NCBI RefSeq assembly: GCF_001579045.1 | Contig: NZ_KQ970263.1 | Location: forward strand, 294,424 to 358,423 | DNA: 64,000 bases | Source: Streptococcus mitis | GTDB taxonomy: Bacteria > Bacillota > Bacilli > Lactobacillales > Streptococcaceae | Reading direction: 5' to 3' | Part shown: positions 36,644 to 44,258 of the stretch, in pieces | Layout: each line of letters begins with the position of its first letter | Numbering within the stretch: the stretch's first letter is position 1 | Position numbers and translations under genes: made by a program | The notes under the pieces: model-generated | What the model was told of the DNA's origin: nothing | What the model saw: the letters and a program-made list of their open reading frames with translations, nothing else | The model's database searches: none

Positions 36644-36838
36644 TACTCAATGAAAATCAAAGAGCAAACTAGGAAGCTAGCCGCAGGTTGCTCAAAACAT
36701 TGTTTTGAGGTTGCAGATAAGACTGACGAAGTCAGCTCAAAACACTGTTTTGAGGTTGTGGATAGAACTGACGAAGTCAGTAACCATACCTACGGTAAGG
36801 CGACGCTGACGTGGTTTGAAGAGATTTTCGAAGAGTAT
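36644..36838 (-). repeat. BOX element
   Basis: Complete BOX in minus orientation: boxC at 36644 (TACTCAATGAAAATC), the ACTGACGAAGTCAG core twice, and boxA with TACGGTAAGGCGACGCTGACG ending in GAAGAGTAT. It lies between the LytTR operon terminator and the promoter of the NRAMP-like gene. Confidence 0.93.
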
Positions 36839-36911
36839 TACTATCATAGCAGTTAGTTTCAGATCTTATTTGTAAATTTTCTGTAATTTTCTATCTTTTT
36901 TCAAAATAATC

Positions 36912-36940
36912 TTGCATTTCCCCAAAGTTTTTTGTAGAAT
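36912..36940 (+). promoter_or_regulatory. Promoter of NRAMP-like gene
   Basis: -35 TTGCAT (36912-36917), 17-bp spacer, -10 TAGAAT (36935-36940). The ATG is 50 nt further on, after AAAAAGGAGCATCTATC. Confidence 0.65.
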
Positions 36941-36990
36941 ATAGATTACATATCCAGATTATTCTGAAAATTCAAAAAGGAGCATCTATC

Positions 36991-38253
36991 ATGTCGCAAG
37001 CTATTTCGTTAAATCAATCAACCTGGACAAGTAAACTAAAAGCAATGGGACCTGGAATCCTAATGGCTTCTGCTGCTGTTGGAGGTTCTCACATTGTATC
37101 TTCCACTCAAGCTGGTGGTTCTTATGGGTGGTCGCTACTCCTCTTGGTCATCTTAGCCAATGTCTTTAAATATCCATTTTTCCGTTTTGGTGCTGAATAC
37201 ACCGCTGATACTGGAAAGACTTTGGTTGAAGGTTATGCCGAAAAAGGGAAACTCTATCTCTGGATTTTCTTTATCCTCAATATCTTTTCGGCTATGGTCA
37301 ACACAGCTGGTGTTGCCATTCTGTGCTCAGCTATCATCGCCAGCGCCTTCCCAATGATCGGTCTTAGCATCACTCAGTGGTCCCTCATTCTCGTTGCAAT
37401 CATTTGGGCTATGTTACTCTTTGGAGGCTACAAACTCTTAGACGGCATGGCAAAATGGATCATGTCAGCTTTGACCATTGCAACTGTTCTTGCAGTTATC
37501 ATCGCGGCGGTCAAGCATCCCGAATACAGCTCTGATTTTGTCGAGAAAACACCTTGGCAAATGGCAGCTCTCCCCTTCATCGTTTCCCTCTTAGGGTGGA
37601 TGCCGGCTCCTATTGAAATTTCAGCTATCAATTCACTTTGGTCTGCTGAAAAGAAAAAGACCGTCAACTTTAACACAGAGGACGCTCTATTTGACTTTAA
37701 CGTCGGTTACATTGGAACAGCTATCCTAGCTGTGTTCTTTGTAGCACTGGGAGCATTGATTCAATATCCTACAGGGCAAGCAGTTGAAGCTGCTTCAGCC
37801 AAATACATCTCTCAATTCGTGGGCATGTATGCCTCTGTTCTTGGCGAATGGTCCCGTTACTTGATTACCTTTATTGCCTTCCTCTGTATCTTTGGAACAG
37901 TTATTACTGTTATCGATGGTTACTCTCGTGTCAATCAGGAATCTCTCCGACTGCTAATCAGTCAAAAAGAAGACAGTAGTAAATCTTTGAACATCTGGAT
38001 GACCATCACTGCTATCATCGGTATTGTCATTATCAAGTTTTTCGCTGGTCAGGTTTCAACCATGCTCCGCTTTGCTATGATTGGTTCTTTCCTGACAACA
38101 CCATTCTTCGCTCTTTTAAACTACGCCTTGGTAACGCGTGAAAACAAAAATCTTCCTTCTTGGCTCAAACACCTTGCCATTGCAGGATTGATTTTCCTCT
38201 TTGGCTTCGCCATCTTCTTTATCTACGCACTTGCAATCGGAAAAGCAGGATAA
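36991..38253 (+). CDS. NRAMP-like transporter, atypical site
   Basis: 420 residues, eleven or so membrane segments, clearly of the NRAMP fold (GPGILMASAAVGGSH at TM1, GWMPAPIEISAI at TM6). The canonical Mn/Fe-binding residues are changed: DPGN of TM1 reads VGGS and MPH of TM6 reads MPA. So manganese transport cannot be assumed; NRAMP-related proteins with altered sites carry Mg2+ or other substrates. Single gene under its own promoter, next to a convergent locus. Confidence 0.8.
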   Translation: MSQAISLNQSTWTSKLKAMGPGILMASAAVGGSHIVSSTQAGGSYGWSLLLLVILANVFKYPFFRFGAEYTADTGKTLVEGYAEKGKLYLWIFFILNIFSAMVNTAGVAILCSAIIASAFPMIGLSITQWSLILVAIIWAMLLFGGYKLLDGMAKWIMSALTIATVLAVIIAAVKHPEYSSDFVEKTPWQMAALPFIVSLLGWMPAPIEISAINSLWSAEKKKTVNFNTEDALFDFNVGYIGTAILAVFFVALGALIQYPTGQAVEAASAKYISQFVGMYASVLGEWSRYLITFIAFLCIFGTVITVIDGYSRVNQESLRLLISQKEDSSKSLNIWMTITAIIGIVIIKFFAGQVSTMLRFAMIGSFLTTPFFALLNYALVTRENKNLPSWLKHLAIAGLIFLFGFAIFFIYALAIGKAG

Positions 38254-38305
38254 TAGCTTGCTACCCCTACCTTCTAAAAAATCACAGTATAACTCAAACT
38301 ACAAT

Positions 38306-38445
38306 AAAAGAGGTTGAGCAAAAAGTCGACTTCGGGGGAAAATGAAGTAAATCTCCCCACAATAAAACGCATAATACCAAGTACACTCAAGACCTGATAC
38401 TATGCGTTTTTCTGATTTCAAAGATTTTTTGCCCGGCCTCTTTTT
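38306..38445. repeat. Nested inverted repeat between convergent genes
   Basis: A 140-nt segment bounded by an imperfect inverted repeat (AAAAGAGGTTGAGCAAAAAG against TTTTTTGCCCGGCCTCTTTT) and with an inner pair AACGCATA (38366-38373) / TATGCGTT (38401-38408). It separates the NRAMP-like gene from the convergent small membrane protein gene and could act as a bidirectional terminator. The layout also fits a degenerate non-autonomous repeat; I cannot assign a family. Confidence 0.5.
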
Positions 38446-38446
38446 C

Positions 38447-38686
38447 TTACTTATTCATATTATCCGTATCCTTTGGAGGATTGCTAAAGATGCGAGTGAA
38501 TAATCCTTTATATCTATTTTTCAGAACTTTCTCATGTAATATCCGCAAAGCTATATACATACTTATAAAAGCAACACAAAAATAGAACCAATCAATTTGA
38601 TTTCTCGCATAAAAACTAGCAGTGTTATAAGAAACAAGAACCATCACAACCAACCAATAGATATACTTATAGTATTTCTTCCACAT
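38447..38686 (-). CDS. Small membrane protein paired with secreted protein
   Basis: 79 residues from the ATG at 38684-38686 (MWKKYYKYIYWLVVMVLVSY), with two membrane segments and a basic C-terminal tail. It follows the secreted-protein gene by 23 nt and has a GAGG site before the chosen start; a start six codons earlier is possible. No family recognised. The pairing of a secreted protein with a small membrane protein looks like toxin/immunity or exporter/effector, but that is only a suggestion. Confidence 0.65.
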   Translation of the reverse strand: MWKKYYKYIYWLVVMVLVSYNTASFYARNQIDWFYFCVAFISMYIALRILHEKVLKNRYKGLFTRIFSNPPKDTDNMNK

Positions 38687-38709
38687 GAGCAATACCTCAT
38701 ACAATGAAA

Positions 38710-39252
38710 CTAATGTGAATATCTGAAACTAAAGTCCATACCTGTACTAGTAGGATTATAGGGATCCAAAGTTATTAAAAAATCTATTCCCCATCCCCTA
38801 TCTGCAGCATATCTATATTCCATAGCAGTAAGAGTATAAAAAGCCCCAATTGCTCCACCAAATCTCTTAATTAATGGAGCTAAAGTTCCTGTTACCTGAT
38901 ATAAATCAGCCGCTTCTCGCACTTCAGCTGGATTTAAATGGTTATAAACATAAGTCACTAAAGCGCGAAACATTGATTGTGACTGTTCTTCAAGGATTTC
39001 TCGCTGAACATCCGCAATAATTTGTTGAGCTAACTGTTCTTTTTCATACGTTGATAGCGAAGTTCTATCTAGCAATTCTTGTAGGGTATAGGTTTTACCT
39101 TCTTCAAGCTGAAGACTAGACACTTCACGTTGTAAAACTTCGACAGGAGGGGCTGACAGTTCTTCTGCCAGTACAACTCCTGCTGGAGCTAATGAAGACA
39201 AGGTCAATAATAGACCACAACTACCTACAATAATCATGTTTGCACATCTCAT
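38710..39252 (-). CDS. Secreted protein of unknown function
   Basis: 180 residues. Signal peptide MRCANMIIVGSCGLLLTLSS with a likely cleavage after VVLA (VVLA/EELSA); the mature part has a Gln/Glu-rich helical segment, then a Gly/aromatic C-terminus (RFGGAIGAFYTLTAMEYRYA...). No domain recognised. Start after AAGGAGGGCAATATC. The promoter carries a perfect cre site on its -35, so expression should fall in the presence of preferred sugars. Paired with the membrane protein downstream. Confidence 0.7.
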   Translation of the reverse strand: MRCANMIIVGSCGLLLTLSSLAPAGVVLAEELSAPPVEVLQREVSSLQLEEGKTYTLQELLDRTSLSTYEKEQLAQQIIADVQREILEEQSQSMFRALVTYVYNHLNPAEVREAADLYQVTGTLAPLIKRFGGAIGAFYTLTAMEYRYAADRGWGIDFLITLDPYNPTSTGMDFSFRYSH

Positions 39253-39288
39253 GATATTGCCCTCCTTTTTATTTTTTATTATGTTATC

Positions 39289-39326
39289 ATTATAACATTT
39301 TATATAAAATTTTGCAAGCGATTACA
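39289..39326 (-). promoter_or_regulatory. cre-overlapped promoter of secreted gene
   Basis: Minus strand: -35 TTGCAA (39312-39317), 17-bp spacer, extended -10 TGTTATAAT (hexamer 39289-39294). On the plus strand TTGCAAGCGATTACA (39312-39326) matches the CcpA cre consensus WTGNAANCGNWNNCW at every defined position. A CcpA bound here would cover the -35. Confidence 0.75.
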
Positions 39327-39357
39327 ATCAGAAATAATAAAAAAGTCAAGCCTAGGC

Positions 39358-39822
39358 TCAACTTTCCAACTCATACAAATCTGCGATAATAGCTGCGACA
39401 CATTTGATATCTCCCAACATGCCTCGCATTTCAAAGTCAGCCAATACAGGAAAACCAAAACGTTGACTGTATTGCTTGGCTGTCAGGCAGTATTGGTTAT
39501 TAAAGTTACGATTTCCTGAACCAACCACACCAAAACACTTGCTAGCATTGTCACCATAGGCGATAAAATCCCCAACGGGTGTCGTCAAGATCTCGACATC
39601 TCCGTTATCAACGCCATTCCCACCTTCGAGATAGGTCGGCAAAAAAGCGACATAGGGATGGTCCATTTCATAGAAATCGTGACCTTCCTTGACCAAATCC
39701 TTGATATGAATCTTTTGAACCTCAATTCCCTCGTACTGGGACAAGAGATAGTCTTTCAAGCGCGTCACAAAACTTTCAGTGTTGCCACTCAGACTAATAT
39801 AAACTAAAGAAATTGTCTTCAT
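39358..39822 (-). CDS. nrdI: NrdI-family flavodoxin
   Basis: 154 residues from the ATG at 39820-39822, after GGAGGTACAT. Flavodoxin fold with the phosphate loop SLSGNTESF near residue 8-16 and the NrdI segments GSGNRNFNNQYCLTAKQ and RFGFPVLADFE. NrdI supplies the oxidant for the Mn2-tyrosyl cofactor of class Ib RNR. It stands alone, away from nrdEF, with its own palindromic promoter. Confidence 0.88.
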   Translation of the reverse strand: MKTISLVYISLSGNTESFVTRLKDYLLSQYEGIEVQKIHIKDLVKEGHDFYEMDHPYVAFLPTYLEGGNGVDNGDVEILTTPVGDFIAYGDNASKCFGVVGSGNRNFNNQYCLTAKQYSQRFGFPVLADFEMRGMLGDIKCVAAIIADLYELES

Positions 39823-39851
39823 ATGTACCTCCATGATTTTATCTATAATCG

Positions 39852-39896
39852 AAAAATAACTACCAAGATTGTAACTTGATAGTTATTTTTTGTCAA
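39852..39896 (-). promoter_or_regulatory. nrdI promoter inside long palindrome
   Basis: Minus strand -35 TTGACA (39891-39896), 17-bp spacer, -10 TACAAT (39868-39873). The spacer and -10 lie in an inverted repeat with arms of 16 bases and one mismatch (AAAAATAACTATCAAG / CTTGGTAGTTATTTTT, loop TTACAAT; 39852-39890). The same hairpin can end transcription of the upstream gene. It may be an operator, a terminator, or both. Confidence 0.65.
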
Positions 39897-39899
39897 TAC

Positions 39900-40430
39900 T
39901 TAGGCAAGTTCTTCTGTTTCTTCTTCTGCCAAGGCTTTCTGTTGTCGCCACATCTTATAGAAGACAAGTGCCAAGAAAAGGACATTGATGACGATAGAGA
40001 GAATGCTAACGGCTTGTGAAATAACATTGATCCCTAAACGCATGGTTTCATCGTGAACTAACTGCACAGCGTCCTGTAAACCAACATAGCCATAAATCGA
40101 ACCAATAATGGCTAGCAAAACATAGCCGACATAAGTATAGTTTGCATATTGCAAATTCTTACGAATAAGGAATACAATCGCTACTACCACTAAAATAGCA
40201 GATAGCACAATCAAGGCCATATTAAAAATAGAATGAGTTGATTCTGCTACTCTATAGGTGTAATTGATGTTGTCTTCTAATTGCTGGGCACTGACCCCTG
40301 CAACTTGTTTCTGAGCGGCACGAAGGGATTCTTTGCTAGGCAAAGGACTCAACATTCCAAACAGAGACGTAGCTGAAATAAGGGCAGACAAGATTAGCAA
40401 GACCCATAGATAAATCGGTTTCTTTTTCAT
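39900..40430 (-). CDS. Four-TM membrane protein, unknown
   Basis: 176 residues: one membrane segment at the N-terminus (IYLWVLLILSALISATSLFG), a soluble stretch of about 45 residues outside, three more membrane segments and an acidic tail (EEETEELA). No family recognised. Extended -10 TGCTATAAT (hexamer 40459-40464) and an AGGAGG site precede it. The stop is 4 nt before the nrdI promoter region. Confidence 0.75.
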   Translation of the reverse strand: MKKKPIYLWVLLILSALISATSLFGMLSPLPSKESLRAAQKQVAGVSAQQLEDNINYTYRVAESTHSIFNMALIVLSAILVVVAIVFLIRKNLQYANYTYVGYVLLAIIGSIYGYVGLQDAVQLVHDETMRLGINVISQAVSILSIVINVLFLALVFYKMWRQQKALAEEETEELA

Positions 40431-40490
40431 GATAGAACCTCCTGATAATATTATTTATATTATAGCACCTTTTGTAAGGGAATACAAGTC

Positions 40491-40715
40491 TTATAGTATC
40501 GTTTCTACCTGTTTTCGGTAGGCTTTTGGTGATTTTCCGCACAATTTTCGGAACACTTTATAGAAATATCCCACGTTACTGTAACCAACAGCATAACAAA
40601 TATCTTCGATACTGTCACTGGTTGAAAGCAAAAGTTGTTGAGCAGCCTTAATGCGTTGTTTGTTTAGTAATTCTGCGAAACTTGACTTGATACCTTCAAA
40701 TTCCGAAATACCTGA
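40491..40715 (-). pseudogene. AraC-type regulator remnant
   Basis: A 74-codon open stretch without a start, directly after an in-frame TAG, that reads as the second half of an AraC/XylS HTH domain: ...FAELLNKQRIKAAQQLLLST..., then EDICYAVGYSNVGYFYKVFR and GKSPKAYRKQ. The ligand-binding N-terminal part is missing. It lies between two divergent genes and is inert debris. Confidence 0.8.
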
Positions 40716-40762
40716 CTATTAACATCTTATAAACTACTAATTAACTTCGATGCTGTGTCCCA

Positions 40763-40791
40763 TTTACAATCCCATCAAACCATGGTACAAT
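40763..40791 (+). promoter_or_regulatory. Promoter of ECF S component
   Basis: -35 TTTACA (40763-40768), 17-bp spacer, extended -10 TGGTACAAT (hexamer 40786-40791). Confidence 0.65.
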
Positions 40792-40824
40792 GAGAATTGT
40801 GAAAAAATTATCAGGAGACAATTC

Positions 40825-41394
40825 ATGAAAAAATCTATCTTAACTACACTGCTTTTTGCAGTTCTTTACTTCCTCTGCATGGGGATTGGTGTTCTTTTAG
40901 GCAATCTCCTCGACCAAACTGGAAACATGTTTTATGCGCCTGCCTTTACTGCCCTTGTCGGCGGTAGCGTCTATATGATCCTAGTCGCAAAAGTTCCGCG
41001 CTTTGGAGCCATTACCACTATCGGCCTTGTCATGGCCCTCTTTTTCTTGGGATCTAAACACGGTGCTGGTGCCTTCCTTCCTGGAATTATCTGTGGCCTC
41101 CTAGCAGATGGAGTAGCTAGCCTCGGAAAATACAAGAACCAAACAAAGAACTTTCTTTCTTTCGTTATTTTCGCCTTTAGCACATCAGGACCAATTCTAC
41201 TCATGTGGATTGCGCCCAAAGCCTATATGGCAACCCTTCTAGCAAGAGGAAAATCACAAGAATATATCGACCGTATCATGGTTGCGCCAAACCCTGGAAC
41301 CATCCTTTTATTTATCGCAAGCATTGTCATCGGAGCCCTAGTTGGTGCCTTGATTGGACAAGCTTTGAGTAAAAAATTTGCGCAGAAAATCTGA
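40825..41394 (+). CDS. MptD/Trep_Strep family ECF S component
   Basis: 189 residues from the ATG at 40825, chosen for CAGGAGACAATTC; an upstream in-frame extension to 40750 would span the promoter. Five to six membrane segments with the short conserved N-terminal motif MGIGVLLGNLLDQTGNMFYAP of the Trep_Strep/MptD family, substrate-binding subunits of ECF-type ABC transporters. The A, A' and T subunits are not in this window. Substrate unknown. Confidence 0.8.
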   Translation: MKKSILTTLLFAVLYFLCMGIGVLLGNLLDQTGNMFYAPAFTALVGGSVYMILVAKVPRFGAITTIGLVMALFFLGSKHGAGAFLPGIICGLLADGVASLGKYKNQTKNFLSFVIFAFSTSGPILLMWIAPKAYMATLLARGKSQEYIDRIMVAPNPGTILLFIASIVIGALVGALIGQALSKKFAQKI

Positions 41395-41400
41395 TTACTA

Positions 41401-41425
41401 AAAAAGAGCCAGGCGGCTCTTTTTT
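41401..41425 (+). terminator. ECF gene terminator
   Basis: Stem AAAAAGAGCC-4 nt-GGCTCTTTTT a few bases after the stop codon. Because of its symmetry it may also have ended metP transcription from the other side before the insertion at 41426-44258. Confidence 0.88.
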
Positions 41426-41811
41426 ATTTATGGCTCAAGACTTAGTCAAGAAGTCTCCCAAGAATTGATACTCTTCGAAAATCTCTTCAAACCACGTCAA
41501 CGTCGCCTTGCCGTAAATATGGTTACTGACTTCGTCAGTCTTATCTACAGCCTCAAAGCAGTGCTTTGAGCAACTTGCGGATAGTTTCCTACTTTGCTCT
41601 TTGATTTTCATTGAGTATGAATTTAAAGATAATCAAAATGATAATGATGGTTGCCAAGATAGTTTTATCGTGATTGTAGCGGTTAAATCCATAAGCGATG
41701 GCCACGTTACCGATACCACCAGCTCCAACCGCACCAGCCATAGCTGTTTCTCCAACAAGAGAAATCAAGGTCACAGTCGTCACACGGATCAAATCTGGAA
41801 GACCTTCTAGT
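41426..41811 (-). pseudogene. Duplicated 3' end of metP, split by BOX
   Basis: A second, diverged copy of the last roughly 70 codons of metP (complete copy at 44259-44951). It reads IRVTTVTLISLVGETAMAGA... The copy starts at 41811, where homology stops abruptly, and is interrupted at 41469-41617 by a BOX element; the rest of the 3' end (ATGGCTCAAGACTTAGTCAA on the plus strand) is found on the other side, next to the ECF terminator. Confidence 0.85.
41469..41617 (+). repeat. BOX element inside metP fragment
   Basis: Complete BOX in plus orientation: boxA from TACTCTTCGAAAATCTCTTC, one ACTGACTTCGTCAG unit, boxC ending TTTTCATTGAGTA. It sits within the duplicated metP 3' end, whose two halves flank it, so this is a visible insertion event. 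Confidence 0.93.
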
Positions 41812-41829
41812 AAGCCTGATTTTCCTAGG

Positions 41830-43074
41830 TTAAAATTTTTTACCCGAAAAACTTCTTTTTTCTAGTGATAAAATCAACCCTATCACACTCACTACCAAAA
41901 AGACCCACCAACAAAGCCTGATATCTTGTAAAGCTAATAAGGAAAATACAGACATCCCCAAGGGTAATGTTAGGGAAAAAATCATACTCAAGAGATTATT
42001 ACTTCTAGCTAATACATCCGCACTCAAATTAGACAGTAACAGAGTATCTAATTTAGGCATTGATTTCGACATCAAATACATGACAAAGGCTAAGCAAAGA
42101 ACACCTACTAGAGGAGAAAAATCTAAAATATTAGCAGTAGCCAGCAAGACAAACAGAATTGCATTGAGCGATAGCAAACTTGAAAAAGACCATTTCCCAA
42201 AATAATCATGGGGGGTTAAGCTACCAAAAATAGCTCCTCCCAAGCTAACATATTCAATTAAAAATAGGGCCTGAGCATAGCTGAGATGATAGATAGTATG
42301 GTCTAATAAGTAAAAGTGATAAATACCTCCAACAGCTCCTCCCAAAGTATTCATTATCAAAATGACAAGGATCATTTTAAACAAAGATTTACTTTCTCTC
42401 TGTCTAAAGATAGCATCCATGTCCGCATAGATTGCCTTAACTTGTTGAAGTAAACTAATCGACTTATCCTCTACACTTACAGACAAATGCGTCAACTCTC
42501 TTCTATTTTTGAACAAAATGAGAGAAGAGAGTAAAAAGAAACCAGCATTCACAATTGCAACAAAAGAAAAATTTTGATGACTGGTTGTGAGTAGCCACAC
42601 TCCTAAGGCTTGACCTCCTAGATTTGATAAATAGGAGACAAACTGAGTAAAGGAATAAGCTTCATAGAGCTTATCTTCCGAAATATTATGCTGGATAATC
42701 GGCATACGAAGGCCTGCTGTATAATCTGATAAAATATCTGAACAGATATTAACCATACAGATAAAAGCAAACGTTACGAAGTTCTGGTCATGAATCACAC
42801 TAGCAATCAAAAGAAATAGTAGACTTTGCACACAACCAACCCAGATAATTGTCCCTGCTTTATTTCGAGTATGATCAGCCTTAATCCCAACATAAAAAGT
42901 AAATAGGAAAGGTAAAATCGTAATCATATTCGCCATAAATACAGCTATATTTTTAAAGGGTAGACTCGCAGCATAAACGATAAATACCAGATTATAAATA
43001 TAAGCTCCACTTGAGCTCAAAAACCTTGATAAGGTCAGTATTCTAAATAAATGATGTTTTAAGAATAGTTTCAT
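41830..43074 (-). CDS. MFS transporter, efflux-like
   Basis: 414 residues from the ATG at 43072-43074 after AGAAAGGCC. Twelve membrane segments in two halves with a long central loop (NRRELTHLSVSVEDKSISLL), the shape of DHA3-type MFS exporters such as macrolide efflux proteins. Substrate unknown. It sits downstream of an Rgg regulator on the same strand and lies inside a block that is more AT-rich than its surroundings and flanked by metP sequence on both sides. Confidence 0.78.
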   Translation of the reverse strand: MKLFLKHHLFRILTLSRFLSSSGAYIYNLVFIVYAASLPFKNIAVFMANMITILPFLFTFYVGIKADHTRNKAGTIIWVGCVQSLLFLLIASVIHDQNFVTFAFICMVNICSDILSDYTAGLRMPIIQHNISEDKLYEAYSFTQFVSYLSNLGGQALGVWLLTTSHQNFSFVAIVNAGFFLLSSLILFKNRRELTHLSVSVEDKSISLLQQVKAIYADMDAIFRQRESKSLFKMILVILIMNTLGGAVGGIYHFYLLDHTIYHLSYAQALFLIEYVSLGGAIFGSLTPHDYFGKWSFSSLLSLNAILFVLLATANILDFSPLVGVLCLAFVMYLMSKSMPKLDTLLLSNLSADVLARSNNLLSMIFSLTLPLGMSVFSLLALQDIRLCWWVFLVVSVIGLILSLEKRSFSGKKF

Positions 43075-43125
43075 AACAGGCCTTTCTCCATATTTCAAAG
43101 CGTATTCTATTGAAACCAGTCTAAC

Positions 43126-43152
43126 AAAAAAAGCGGGACTCCCCACTTTTTT
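43126..43152 (-). terminator. Terminator between rgg and MFS gene
   Basis: Minus strand stem AAAAAAGTGGG-3 nt-TCCCGCTTTTTT with a perfect U run. It lies between the Rgg gene and the MFS gene, so the MFS gene either has a promoter in the 50 nt after it or is reached by read-through. Confidence 0.75.
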
Positions 43153-43259
43153 GTAATATATTTTTTCTGAAAATAGAAACTCTAGCGCCTAGAAATTGCT
43201 AATTATCAATCCATCTACAAGGCTATTTATTTTTCATCAATTGATGTAATGAGAATATA

Positions 43260-44129
43260 TTATAAATCTTTATTTGAAAGCTGATTTACAAAATAGTTTT
43301 CATAGTATCTTGCACCACCTACATACTCTAAATCTTGTAAGATTGTAATACCTCTCTGGATTTTTTCAAGCCCCTTATTTTCTACTTTAAAAATAGTATC
43401 ATAATACCCTTTAGCAATCATATAAATGATTTTAAGATAAGCTTGAGATTCTGGCAATTCTTGTTTTTCAATCTGAAAGATAAAATAATCTGCTTTTAAT
43501 TTATCCTTTTCCTCTATCGCTTTAAAAAGTCCATTCATCAAAATGGTATCAATACCAGCTTTGTTACTAGGTAAAGAGCCAAATAAATCCGTCTTTTGTA
43601 ACATCTCCCTAGAATATTTAAAATAGAGGGGCAGAGGAAACAAAGTAGAAATCGTTGAAAATAGTTCCAATTCATAATTTCCCCAGATGTCAATAGTAAA
43701 AAAATAGTCATAGAGAAAAGTCAGTTCTTCATCCGTTGCCCTTATTTTTGAATCAAAAAACACAAGAAGGCTTTTGATACGAATCATTTGTAAAAGATAG
43801 CTCTTTTCACCACTTGATCTATACTTTTGAGTCGTCTCTTCATACAAGGAGTGTAGAGAATCAATCCCTTCTCTGTCATATAAATCCCAGAGATTTTCTT
43901 GAAAAGCCAGGACCTTTTTCTGAGAAAAACCACGTACCAAGTACATAAATTCATTCAAATCAGAGTGGATGTTATCTAAGGCAGTAATCAATTTCATAGA
44001 GGATAAGTCTGCTTCTCCGCGCTCAAATTTGCTAAGCATGGAATAAGTAAACTCTCCTCCCGTCGCCTCCTGTAGAGATACATTCCGACTCTTTCTCAAT
44101 TCTTTAAAAACTTCTCCCAGATTTTGCAT
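43260..44129 (-). CDS. Rgg/MutR family regulator
   Basis: 289 residues from the ATG at 44127-44129 after GGGGAGTCAAT. N-terminal XRE helix-turn-helix (LGEVFKELRKSRNVSLQEAT...YSMLSKFERGEADLS), then the helical repeat domain (Rgg C-terminal) that binds short peptides. It likely controls the adjacent MFS gene. No short hydrophobic peptide gene was found on either strand nearby, so the inducing peptide is unknown. Confidence 0.87.
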   Translation of the reverse strand: MQNLGEVFKELRKSRNVSLQEATGGEFTYSMLSKFERGEADLSSMKLITALDNIHSDLNEFMYLVRGFSQKKVLAFQENLWDLYDREGIDSLHSLYEETTQKYRSSGEKSYLLQMIRIKSLLVFFDSKIRATDEELTFLYDYFFTIDIWGNYELELFSTISTLFPLPLYFKYSREMLQKTDLFGSLPSNKAGIDTILMNGLFKAIEEKDKLKADYFIFQIEKQELPESQAYLKIIYMIAKGYYDTIFKVENKGLEKIQRGITILQDLEYVGGARYYENYFVNQLSNKDL

Positions 44130-44258
44130 ATTGACTCCCCACAATTCTTAACTCTCTAACTCATAAAAGTAACGGTTGATAGCAACCAGTACAGAAAATT
44201 TCAAGTCTTGACTATAACGACAACTCCTATGAATGATGTACAGATTGCCTAGATCTCT

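Noticed and set aside
43153-43259. A possible SHP gene after the second rgg
   Set aside because: The candidate ATGs give two to four codons before a stop and have no ribosome binding site.
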